Position numbers and translations under genes: made by a program. Shown here piece after piece: positions 35,793-47,500 of a stretch of 64,000 nt of DNA (position 1 is its first letter; the number at the start of each line of letters is the position of its first letter). This stretch comes from Chrysoperla carnea (lineage: Eukaryota; Arthropoda; Insecta; Neuroptera; Chrysopidae). The notes beneath the pieces were generated by a model, which did no database searches, was not told the DNA's origin, and saw only the letters and a list, made by a program, of their open reading frames with translations. The stretch is from contig NC_058338.1 in assembly GCF_905475395.1 (NCBI RefSeq), forward strand, positions 90,753,435-90,817,434, in the 5' to 3' direction.

Positions 35793-38700
35793 TCAATAAA
35801 ATTCAATTTTACTTCGAACCACTGTAAAGTTTTCATCATCAATAATATTATACAAGTCACCACGATAATGTGCTAATTCTGATTTGGCTCTATTTAATCG
35901 ATCTTCGTATATTTTAAAATCTACCGGTCGTATATTTTTTATTTGTGCAATTTTTGATAAACTTGTGAAATATGCGTCATTTAAATCAGCTAATTGATGA
36001 AATTTATGCATTTTTCTACCAATTTTCCTTAGTAATTCCTCATCTTTCTGTTTTTCCATATACATTTGATGTTTTCTTGGAAATTTTGATGGGTTTTTTA
36101 AATATTCAATATAAAAACGTGTCTGGAAATAATATTTTATATCTACACTGTAAAATAAAGTACCAAGAAATATGTTTTTAACATGGTAGCAAGTAAATAT
36201 TTTTTTGAATTAAGTACTGATATCGTTGAGTCAAGAAATATTTACTTGTTATAAGGACCGATAGACGTATTTTTTTACTGTGTATTTACAGTGGCGGATT
36301 TGCATCGGAAGGCGCGATTTTTTGCCACGAAATACAAAGCAGTCTTAATCATATTAGGCGCCCTTCTCATGTAAATAACCTAAACTTCTTAAATTTTGCC
36401 ACACTTTAAATGTTGTCGTTCCTTAGTTCAGGCCTCACAAAAGTAATCCTAAATCCGCTTCGGTGTGTTTATATTAATCAGTCTAGTTAAAATAATCTGC
36501 CCAATCGGTAACATTTCGCGGATTAATTACAGTACCTTGATAATATTAGGTTAAAAAGGAAATAAATCCAAAAGACTTGCTCTTTTAGGATTTGATAGAG
36601 ATTAGAGTATGTTATTAGAGCCTAGAATTCTCCAAAAGATTAAGTAAATTTTATTCTCTGAATTTGTGAACGTTTTGTTGCAAAATGGGAACGACAATGA
36701 AGCTACACCCAAGGAGCGCCGTTAAGAGTACTAGATTCTATTAAAATTGGGAATTGCTATAAAATTGGCGGACATACTTAAAGAATTTAAAGAATTGGCG
36801 GGTCCCTTGTGGAAATAAATCTTTTTTGCTAAACTTTGAGCATAGTTTAGCTTGCTTACATTTTCGAAATTATGGTCCTCACTGATTATTTCATTTTTAT
36901 ATTAAATATATGGTCATTCGCACAAGAGAAATGTTGACATCTTGTGTATATATATTATATTGAATATTCGATCACTCTTCAGAGCTTATAAATAAATCAA
37001 AAAAACTCTATTAATGTGTTAAATTTATATAGAAATTTTCCCTATAACATAAGTTTTATTCATCGTCATATTATCGTAAACTAAAAATTTTTATCGAATT
37101 ATTCGTCATTCGTAATAAAAAAAGTAAATCGTAAAGTAAATCGAAAAATTTTTCTTGTCCCAGAATTTGATAAAACTTAGTTCACAAGGTAATTTAGAGC
37201 CAAATTCAAAAATCGGCTTCATTTAGCGATTGGGGTAGTATAGTTTCAGAGAAAAACGATATCCCGGATCGATTTTCGACGTTATCTCGAAAACTAATCG
37301 TCCAAATGTTAAATAAATTTGATTTTTTATTTTTTTTGGTCAAAATTAACCCATAACACGAGTTTTATTCAAATCGAAAACAAAAAAATTTCTGGAATTC
37401 GTACCTATTTTTTAAGACAAAATCGAAAAATTGTTCTTGTTACAGAATTAGACTAAAAAAATTAAAAAAACCGTGTTCATTTGGCGATTGGGATAGTAGT
37501 TTCGGAGAAAACGTCGACATCATATGTATTCAATATTCGATCACTCTGGTTTCTCTTCAGAGCTAATAAATAAATCAGAAAAACTCTATTAATGTGACAT
37601 ATTTTAAATTTTACTGAATTCTGAAAAACTCTTACTTTAATTAGGTAACTAAGTTTTCATAAAATCTCTGATTAACTAATCTTAAAAAAATTACATTACC
37701 TGCAAATCTAATAAATTGAATATGACCGTATGGAACGGTAATCCGATTATGGCCATAGTTGGATGTTCAATATTAATTATCTGTTTATACAGAGGCTTAA
37801 CATACTCGTTTTCATATGTTAGGCCTGCTTCAGGAGTTAAAAATGGAAATGTAAGTTTGTAACCTTAACAAAAACACAAAATAAGTATTAGTTTAATAAT
37901 TCTAGGAAAGAAACGTCATTGATTCGTTAGGCCAGGGATGGCGAGCCAATGGCACTTATACTTTTGATGGCTCGCGACACAATATATAAAAGTTCACTAT
38001 AAAGTACCTTTTTTCTCACGAACGAACGCGAGTATTCTACCGCGCACTTGGTTGTAATTGTAATAGGTAGGGTATTCTACTATATTCGAAAAAGTAGATC
38101 AAAAGGTTCATTTTCATAATAAAAACCCACACAGAAATATATTTCAGCAAAATAAACAAACTTTCTTGCCATAAAATTAAACTAAATTAATAAACCTTTT
38201 TTATTCCCGCAAAAACGCTGTCAGCCATTTTGGTGACGTAATATTGGTAAAGACAGTCGTGTGTGTAATTATTATATGTATAGATAAAGTTAATGGTAAT
38301 ATAACCTACAATTACTATGAAAGCCATCATTACCTACCTATATGATGTCACGTCATGGTGGCTCGTGATTTAGGTCACGTGATATACAGATTAAAAATTG
38401 TGACTTTTAATTTCAATATAATAAAACTATAATGTGCTTTTATGACTCAAATAAGAATATTTAATACAAATTTTAATTTTTATCAAATTTCATAATTTAT
38501 TTTCACTACCGAAAGTACCCTATTACATCGTGGATTACAATTGGCATTTTGAAACAAATACGAATCCGTTAATCAAAAAAGCAAACCATAGAAAAAGGAA
38601 TTAATTGCATGTGCAATAAAAAACAGGAAGAAGAAAGTAAACAGTCGACGTCTATGATTAAATATGATGGTAAAAATTGGCATAGGAGCGCGGTAAGTTA

Positions 38701-41128
38701 CTCGGTTTTCTTACTCTTTGATTATTTCGATTATAAAGATAAGAGAATTTAGCGCATCAAATATACTCTTATATCTAGAAACACAATAAATGAAAGAATC
38801 TTTCAACTGTGCAGAAATATTACAGATCCACAATAGTCTTGATGAAAGCACTGACATCAAGTTTCTGCACGTTTAACAGTTTTTGATCTATATTGCGTGG
38901 GAAACGTCATTAAGGAAGAATTAATTGCGCATCTTAACCATCACGAAGTCTAAATTATTTGACGTCTAGGGCCTTCTTAAGCATTTCCTTGAGAAAAATG
39001 GTAAGTTTATATAGGTACCTAAAGGTTCGCCCCCCCTGCGCCAGGCTAATAATTACCGGTGCAATATAATATTGAGTCGACTTCTTCTGTAGTTCCATCC
39101 TTAAAATGGATATTTGATTTATCCACATGATCGACATCCGGTTTTAATATGACATTAATTGGATAAAATTTACTGATATCATCAGCCAAATGGTTGCTTA
39201 AAAATACCTAAAATACGTAATATTTGTCTGTAATAATTAATGAGAATTTTTTTTAATCAAAAATTATTTACCTTTTGAGCGACTTTGCTTAGATGATATG
39301 TTAAATCCAAACCTGAAAATCCTGCACCAATAAGTAATACTCGTTGATTTTTAAACGGTCTTGGATTTCGAAAATCATGACTGTGTAGTTTTTTTCCATT
39401 AAAAGTTTCAATTCCCTTTAAATGTGGATAGTTTGGTGCATGACGTGGACCAGTTGCAATTATCACAGCATCAAACTGATATAGTGTTTCTTCTTTTGAA
39501 AGAAGATTTAAAGAAGTCAACTCCCATCGATTATTTCCAATGGGTTTAACTTTTTTTACGTGATTATAAAACTAAAAAAAAATATTTAAAATTGTAAGTA
39601 ACATTCCTGAATAATGCTGAGAAAGACTCTATCTAGCGATAGAAAAAAGTACTATAGATTTTAGCTCGCATAGATATATAATATTTAACGGAAATTTTGT
39701 GTACAATCTTGTAAATCATACACAAAGAAAATCATACAATATCGTACACTTATAAAAGAGGTTAATGTAACAATTTCGACTTCTACGTTATCGAGGTTCT
39801 ATTGTACAAAAAAATAATTGTTGCTTACCTTTACATGTTTCCGTAAATCGAAATGATCAGCGAAGTCATGAATATATTTTAAAACGTCTTCATGCTTAAG
39901 ATACGATGTAAAATTGTATGATGTTATATTATTTGGATAATCTGGAATACTCATTAATTGTGATGGTAAGTTTGATCTACAAATAATGAAAAGTATTTTA
40001 TTTCGGTTAGTATTTAGCTTAAATTGAAATCATTTTAAATTAATGCCACGCGAAAATTATTGCTGCTACTTTGCCGTTTTCACGGTCAAAAAGGGTTATT
40101 TCATTATTTGTAACATCAAGTCAATTAAAAGGTCTTTTCAAATTAAAAAAAGAAAAAGAAATTTATTATTTAAGGATGTATGGAGTGCCAGAGCAATTTT
40201 GAATAAAAGGCTTGATTTTTTTATATGAAATTTTGCTCCTACTTTGCCGTTTATCGCGGTCAAAAAGGGTTATTTGTAACAGCAAGTCAATTAAAGGGTC
40301 TTTTCAGTTAAAAAAAAAAGAAATTGATTATTATTTAAGGATGTATGGAGTGCTAGAGCAATTTTGGATAAAAGGTTTGATTTTTTTTATATGAAGTGGA
40401 ACTAAGTCTAAATCAAATTTGAAAATTTTAGAGGGGTTGCCCGATTATTTAAAAAAATTAATGACTTCAAAAGTAGACATATTTAACATTGGTCTTATGG
40501 CAAAACGGCCATATGGATGGATGATATGTTTTCATAGTTTTCTCCAAAACTAGTTGGAAATTAAAAAAAAAACAACTGTTTAAATTAAAGTTAAAACCTT
40601 AATAAATTATCGAAAAAAAACTCGTTGTGCCCGACTAATTAAGGGTGTATAAAGACGGCAGTAGGGACACAAATTAAAAATTTTTTTTTCAATTTTAATG
40701 GTGTATTATGTTATAACTTGAATATAAGACGAAAAGCAAGAACAAAATTTTTCGATATCTGAAATAATTTTCAAAATATGCAAAATTGAAAATTTTGTTT
40801 AATTATTTAGCTTTCATCAAAGTTGAAAATAAGGTACAAATAATTTCAACCACAAGTCTAAACTTGCCTTGGCGCACGTACTACCTTAAAAGTAGTTTTG
40901 ATCGGCTAAGAGTTTTGACTGTAACATGTACATTCAATACCTTAAGCCTTCATATAAACTTGTGTGTACAGGTAATCCAAATTCGTCGGTACCAACTTTA
41001 TCCGTGTACAACCAGACTCCTCCAACATCTTTAGATTGTTCAAATACTGTGCACTGTATATTATTTTTAATAGCATGATGTAAGGATAGCAAACCTGCGA
41101 TCCCAGCACCAATTATTGCAATATGCAT
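35793..41128 (-). CDS. Flavin-containing monooxygenase, copy 2 (six coding exons)
   Basis: Exons in coding order: 40941-41128, 39829-39976, 39272-39571, 39057-39207, 37700-37863, 35793-36122. They join to 426 codons plus TGA, and every intron has the same position and phase as in copy 1. Seen: IGAGIAG at 6-12 (FAD); FNGKKLHSHDF at 169-179 (FMO signature); IGAGFSG at 193-199 (NADPH); ILYCTGY at 258-264; and the usual ATG linker in VIIATGPRHAP. By eye the protein is roughly two thirds identical to copy 1, so the two are tandem duplicates in the same orientation. Family knowledge: monooxygenase of soft nucleophiles. A detoxification role is inferred, not shown. Intron 3 is only 64 bp, while intron 4 holds a degraded hAT element that ends about 19 bp from exon 4. 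All donors are good GT sites (GTATTG, GTAAGC, GTAAAT, GTAATT, GTAATG). Confidence 0.94.
36925..37600. repeat. Degenerate direct duplication in FMO copy 2 intron 5
   Basis: ATTCGATCACTCTTCAGAGC, TAAATAAATCA and AACTCTATTAATGTG at about 36960-37020 recur at about 37540-37600. AGCGATTGGGGTAGTA at 37224 recurs as GGCGATTGGGATAGTA at about 37482. Two diverged units separated by roughly 580 bp. Confidence 0.55.
37933..39038 (+). mobile_element. Degraded hAT transposon in FMO copy 2 intron 4
   Basis: The left end CAGGGATGGCGAGCC and the right end read inward CAGGGGGGGCGAACC match at 12 of 15 bases. Flanks CGTTAGGC (37925-37932) and CGCCAGGC (39039-39046) agree at 6 of 8, consistent with an aged 8-bp target duplication. 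At about 38835 on the plus strand a frame reads SLDESTDI, the conserved block of hAT transposases, but the frame is broken by stops within ten residues. Inactive. Confidence 0.75.
40055..40396 (+). repeat. Tandem duplication of about 170 bp (two units)
   Basis: CTACTTTGCCGTTT...CGGTCAAAAAGGGTTATTT...AAGGATGTATGGAGTGC occurs at 40069-40190 and again at 40242-40354 with small indels. Two 60-codon open frames here are the same repeat read twice. Confidence 0.8.
40172..40887. mobile_element. Family D MITE (copy D3), upstream part inside FMO copy 2 intron 1
   Basis: AAGGATGTATGGAGTGCCAG at the left and TTGGCGCACGTACTACCTT at the right are the family D terminal inverted repeats. The left end is itself duplicated by the 170-bp tandem repeat. 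The element ends about 54 bp short of exon 1. Confidence 0.7.
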
Positions 41129-42702
41129 TGTATTTTATTCACATAAAAATATAATTACAACTATTAATTAAATAATTAAACTGACAAACTTTAAGCATAC
41201 ATATATTGATGATACATAATCGTTATTCAAATACAGAGTGTTTCGGTTAAAATTTAAAGAAACTTCTTTCATAGTAATAATATTATTCTAAACAAGTATG
41301 GGTGGGTATGGGTATGGAGGTTAGTGGGCCATGCTCGAGCAACGGGCCTCGAAGCAATGGTTCAGAGCACCTAGCCAAATAGACCATTGTACTCTATCCC
41401 CGCTACGCTTTTCAGTGGCTATTATAACCAACTGATGTACTGAAACCCAGGATCTTTCTAAACAAGTAAAATTTACAAAATTTAGAAAACTTCCGACAAA
41501 CTTGTGGGTACGGAGCCCTAAAATCGCACTTGAAACATATCTAAGATCTCTTTCTATTAAATTACCTCTTGTCTTAAAGCCTTTTCTAAACTGAACCGAT
41601 TTTGAAGATCATTGCCAATATTTTAATTTTTTCGGGTACGGAACCCTAAACTCGCCCTAGAAACATAGCAAAGAACACTCTCCATTAAATTACCTATAAA
41701 ACGAAACAAAAAAATATTTCAAAAAGAGTTCATCCGTTTAAGCGCTATGATGCAACAGACAGACAAACAGATAGACAGACAAAGCGGTCAAACTTATAAC
41801 ACCCCTTTTTTTAGTTTGAGGGTTAACAAGTTATTAAGGCTGTTTTGTACAATTTTGATTGGGGTGAAAATTGCTAAGAATCTTCTTAAATACCTATTCA
41901 TTGACGTGAAAAATAATTGATAAAGAAAAGTGGTTTTTCAGACATGAATGATTAAAGTTACAAATGAATTTCAAGCTCTGCGATTATACCCTTTACTCTA
42001 TCGATTTGAAATTTGGATATGTTATAGGTATTCATACTCTACCCACCCTGGGTGTTATTTTTCGAAAATCTTTTTATTTTTTCGAATTTTCATGATTCAC
42101 ACCCAGGTATTTTTTATTATTCAATTGTACCTGAATATGAACAATGATTTACATGGGAAAATTAACAAGATTTTCGAAAAATAAAAGTACACATGGCAGG
42201 TAGAATATAATATATCCAAATAACATCAAATCGATAGAGTAAAGGGTATAATCGCAATGCTTGATTCTCTACAACTTTTGATACAAAGAAACGAGGTATT
42301 CTCAAAAAACTGATTTACCTTTAACCTTTAACCTTGCTTGTCTAAGGATGCTGCCACGTTCTTGACCACAGTCACGTGACCATATGTGACTTTTAAAGGT
42401 TTGTATAAATATTCAGCTTATTTCGTAAGTTGACCGTCTTTTTTTACTAAGATGAGTGAATTATAATACAGATATTGGTTATACGTACAAATTTACTTAA
42501 AACGATATGTGCGGGAATCTAGTAAACACCATATTGACGTGAACCACCGTATACATTTTATGAATGAATTCTTTATCTGCATATTTGAATTTAAAAACAG
42601 ATTTAAAGGGTAAACAATTATTGACCTTGATAAACTCTCATTACGTATTCCTTCGGAAGCATATAATTATTTTAACTACAATTAAATAATTTTTATCTTT
42701 CA
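41129..42702. other. Region upstream of FMO copy 2
   Basis: Presumed promoter and 5' UTR lie nearest 41129, with no certain core promoter motif. 41495-41810 is a dispersed repeat related to 33000-33300 (inverted). 41985-42240 holds a foldback: ATTATACCCTTTACTCTATCG with its complement near 42232-42252, and CCACCCTGGGTG with its partner. Confidence 0.5.
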
Positions 42703-43268
42703 TTTTTATACCATGCATATATGTAATATGCAAGGTATTCTAAGTTTAGTCCAAAGTTTGTAACGCTTAAAAATAATGATGCTAGGGAAAAAATTTTGTC
42801 ATAACTGTTCATAAAATCACCTAATTAGTCCATTTCCGGTTGTCCGTCCGTCCGTCCGTCTGTGGACACGATAACTCAAAAACGAAAAAAGATATCGAGC
42901 TGATATTTTTACAGCGTACTCAGGACGTAAAAAGTGAGGTCGAGTTCGTAAATGAGCATCATAGGTCAATTGGGTCTTGGGTCCGTAGGATCCATCTTGT
43001 AAACCGTTAGAGATAACACAAAAGTTTAAATGTAAAAAATATTCCTTATAAAAAAATAAACAACTTTTGCTTGAAACATTTTTTTGTAAACATCACGGTT
43101 TACCCGTGAGGGCGCCAATTAGGCGGAAATTTTATAGTATGTACCATACTTGAATATTAGTTATGTATGTGTCACATGTTTGTATGTGTAATGTGATAAA
43201 GAAATCAACACTGACTATGCATGGTATTTTAACAATTAATTCAGTCAATTGTTTGTTTTCACTTGTTT
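42703..43268 (-). repeat. Family A repeat, full length (A10)
   Basis: TTTTTATACCATGCATATATG to CAATTGTTTGTTTTCACTTG, core GTCCGTCCGTCCGTCTGTGG. One of the least diverged copies. Confidence 0.88.
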
Positions 43269-43428
43269 TTTTATGCAATGATCCGATTGAAATTTTTCCA
43301 CAAACAATTATAGAAATAAATTATAGGCATTTACAATAATTTTAAATTTTAATCAATTGTAGTTTGTAAAAACCTTTTTTTTGTAGGTTTTTTTGAGGTC
43401 CAAAGTGTTTTTGCACGCTTTAATTAAA

Positions 43429-43890
43429 AACCAGTGAAAACACAAAATTGACTGAGTTAGTTGCTGAGATACCCTGTATAGAAAGTCAGTGTTTGTATTA
43501 TTTTTAATAAATTAGAAGGTGATATTTCATAAGACCAGTAATTGAAGTTACCTGAAAATTTTCAACTCCCTATCTTTTATAGTTTTGGATCAAACACACC
43601 AAACTTTTATTCTAATTTGTGCCCTAACGGGCAAACAATAATGTTTATGAAAAAATGTTTAAAACAAAAGTTGTGCATTTTTGTATAAAGAACATTTTTT
43701 ATATTTAAACTATTGTTCTATCTTTAATGGTTTACAAGAAGTTACGCATTTACGAACTCAAACTCAATGTTTACGTCCCAAGCACACTATAAAAATTTCA
43801 GTTTATAGACGGACGGACACATAGACGGGCAAATTAACAGAAATGAACTAATTAGGTGATTTTATGGATATTTCTACGCGTTACAAACTA
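43429..43890 (+). repeat. Family A repeat, degenerate (A11)
   Basis: CAGTGAAAACACAAAATTGAC, then TGCCCTAACGGGCAAAC, TTGTTCTATCTTTAATGG and GAACTAATTAGGTGATTTTAT. It stops short of the terminal block. Confidence 0.7.
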
Positions 43891-44588
43891 ACGAAGCTAA
43901 AAATTTTTACCCCAATTATTTTAACTTTAAATTTTGTTAATAAGCAAGTGTCTAACAATTGCTGAAAATTAACTTTAAGATAAATCCCTTAAAGTATTTA
44001 GAATACACCATAATTTTTTCAAATTTTTTTAAACTAATATTTAATACCTTAAAAAATTTATTTAGTGTGAGATACTTGTTTTTGACGATAATACAACAAT
44101 CTAAAAATGGCACTAGTGTTAAATTAAAATTATAAATAATGGAGATAGACTTCCGGGAGTGGAAGTTTTCTCCACTTTAAGAATCTTTTTTTTTAAATTT
44201 CTTATATTAATATTTTATGAAATATTGGCGAAAAAGGAAATACTTTTTTTTTTTTTTTACTTTTTCAATTTTTTACTTGTTGAAACACGCTTCGGATACA
44301 TTTTTCTAGATTCCGAATCCAACGAGCTATCACACGTATTTTACGACCCTTTATATTTCACCAATTTGAACTTGTCGACTAGACTATTAATAGAATGTTG
44401 GAAAAAATTCCATTCACAAAGATAAAAGTGGGATTCAAAAAATTGTGAAGATTATAAAAACAATTTTTATTTTGCTTTTTTAATATAAAAAAAAAATTTC
44501 CAAAATTAATTTTTATACAGCTTAAAGTTAAATCAATGTTACTTGCTTAGTAATATACCTACAGTTTTTCAAATTTTCTTTTTACATT

Positions 44589-47500
44589 TCATGCTTGATA
44601 ATTTATTTTTTCTGCGCAACTTGAATCTTTTCTTTTGTCTAATAAATCAACAGCCTCTGTCATGCAAACATTTATGCCAAATTTCTAAAATTTACAAAAT
44701 ATATTCACGTATATTTATTTTAATGAAACAGAAAGAACATCGTAAACCCTGCATTATTAATCTAAGACCTATTGGTCAACCCTACACTGGAAAAAAATTC
44801 TTAATATCAATCGATATGAGGTTGTCTCAACATCATCGCGAGATCAAATATGGCAAATGGGGCCACGAATTTGATACAATTACCATACGAGGTTGAGTGG
44901 TGAAGTTGACACAAACGCATGACTTGTTTGTATATGAAAGTCATATACTGTCTAATAAATTTCAAATATTGTTGTGCAACATAGTTTATATCATAGTTTC
45001 ATTATCGAAATGCAACATAGTTTTAAACAATCTTTTTTTGATTGGTTCTACCACTTATAAATATTATAACAAAATAGTGATGTTATTGGTACAACCACAT
45101 GGGTAGGTTTATTAGGTTTATTTAAAAAAAAAATTAGATTGCTTCGATTCGGACTTGAAACAACCACCTTTGGCTAACTATTGACTATCTTATCTTAAGT
45201 CTTAACTAGTTCTTAAGTTTATTTCAAACTCTCCTATAATTTAGTAACAACAATCTTTATGTAGTTGAGCCAACCACATATAGACTAGACATGACAGGTA
45301 TGTGTTCGTAGTAAGAAAATCCTATATTTGAAGCAAACGCGAAGATATGTTCTTTTAATTTGTCTATTCGCTTAATTTACACGATTATATATTCCAACTA
45401 AGTACAATTTTATTTTCCATCAATAAAATGCATGACTTTAAACTATAATCAATCTCTTTCATAGAAGTAATGATTTCGTTTATTTAAATTCAGTGATTCT
45501 GTATCAATGAATTCATATTTTAAATTCAATCCTATTCTATTGTAAATACAAATATTTAGCTGTTCTTGTTCCAATCATTAGTAAAAAGTTTGAAATTATT
45601 TTTACTTTATTTCAATATGAAACGGCCAACTTCGGTATGAAGTTGTCATTATTTTAATTTTTTCAGTGTAGTAGTAGTAGCTCAGGTGATTAAAGTGTAG
45701 CCAATTCCTTTCACGGTATGCCTAGGGTAGCGAGTACGATTCCCGCCGTCACAACCAAAATTAATTTAATTAATAATTTGATGGGCTGGTGTAGTGCATG
45801 GTGCAGTTTGAATCATCAATTTGTCCAGTTTTTACTTTCCATAGTACACTAGTTATTAAATTTAAAAATTAACTTTTAGAAGTAGTTTGCTATAGAATGT
45901 AAAAACTGGACAAATTGATAACTTTTAGTGTTTTGTATTCAAATATTTCAATAAACTTGTAATAATTTTGAGTAAAGACCAAAATAATGAAGAAAGTAAA
46001 AATGCAAATTTTGTCATGAAAATCGATATATGGGTATAAACAAATATTCAACTGTTCCAAATAGTTTTTTTTTTTCGATATCTCTAACCATCTCTGACGC
46101 TAGACAAAATATTAAGAATCGGCCATTTTTGTCAATTTGTAGTAGACTGAGTTTAATGTTCTGATTCCGGTTAAGTTTCTTAAAAAATTTGGCCTATCAC
46201 CTTGTATGGCTGTGCAAAATTTCAAATTGATATTCGTATATAAATAACGAAAATATGAGGGTCTTCATCTTAAATGCTACTCACTGTATATTGAGAGTGG
46301 AAAAATCATAATTGTATTTACCTCATTGTATTTTTCTTTACTATCAAATGATTGACTAACAACACTTTTTGGTCTCAAAAACGGTGCTAAATATAAAGGA
46401 TCCACATCTTCAATTTTATTAAAACCAGTTAAGTAACTTATTATTAAACCCAGAACTACTGTAAATATTGAACCAATTGCCATGTTCAATACAAATGAGA
46501 TTCGATACATAAAGAATACATTGCTACAAAAAAAAAAAAAAACAATTTTAAAATCAAACAACTTTTGTTTGAAACATTTTTTCATATAAATTCTATAGAT
46601 TCGTCAGGATTTCAAATATTATATAGAAATCTCATTTTACGTTTCATCGAAGTCATTCGTTGGTAGAGATGTGGGTAAAGGTTCTGTTATATTAAATGTA
46701 CAACCATCTGTGAAAACAGGTTTTTCTGGATGACGCATTTTTCCAGATGCTAGCATAGACTGAGCACCAAAACAAATCCAACCCATAAACAGTATTCCAC
46801 TAAAACCTGCGTATAATGCACCCTAAAATGTAATGTTTCATGTATTAATTAAACCTATGCATACCAATTTTTTCCAAGTGAATCTTATTGGGATTTATAC
46901 AGGGTAGATCATTTTAATTTATTGTGACTAATAGCTCGTTTTCGCCAATCAAAAAATAACTTAAATACAAGTTTTAGAGTTTGCCGAAGGACATCATGTT
47001 CTGACATCAGACTGGACATAGTTCTCCGGGTTGCTTTAATAGTCAATTTATATCCTAAAAGGTAAAAGCTAGAATAACACTTTAAATTGTAAAATTGTTC
47101 CTCATAAGAAAATTAACTTTCTTAGCTATAGAAAAATGCTTCAGCAAATATGCCTGAAATAATAATATACGTGTCTAAAAATGACCTTTATTGTCGTTGA
47201 TAACTTTTGTCTAAACAATTTTTCTAAAGCTAGCGTATTTTATTTCGATTAAATGTAATAATAATATATTTTTAAGTCTGATTTCCTACGAAAGCTATCG
47301 ATTTATGAAAAAATGTTTTTTATTATCATGGACCAAAAATAACCTTGAAACTAGAATTTCAGGTCGAAGGCTTAAGTTCTGGACACAGATGAATGTCTAT
47401 TTCTCTTTTGGTTAAAACATTTTTCTGTTGCTAAAAATGTAAGTTTTCTTATGAGGATCAACATTCTAATTTAAAGACTTGATTTTTTTTATATGAAGCT

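Noticed and set aside
44159-44896. 88- and 117-codon plus-strand frames
   Set aside because: Phe/Leu-rich translations of T-rich DNA. The second overlaps the complement of the SLC5 copy A terminal exon and family C.
46277-46321. C-terminal extension of SLC5 copy A reading past exon 12
   Set aside because: A GTAAAT donor follows the GAG codon, the tail differs from copy B, and a shared terminal exon exists at 44589-44684.
46641-46643. Premature stop (pseudogene) after DFDET in SLC5 copy A, and likewise at 61363 in copy B
   Set aside because: The stop lies in AC|GTAA, which is a splice donor. The next exon restores the frame with a Thr codon in both genes.
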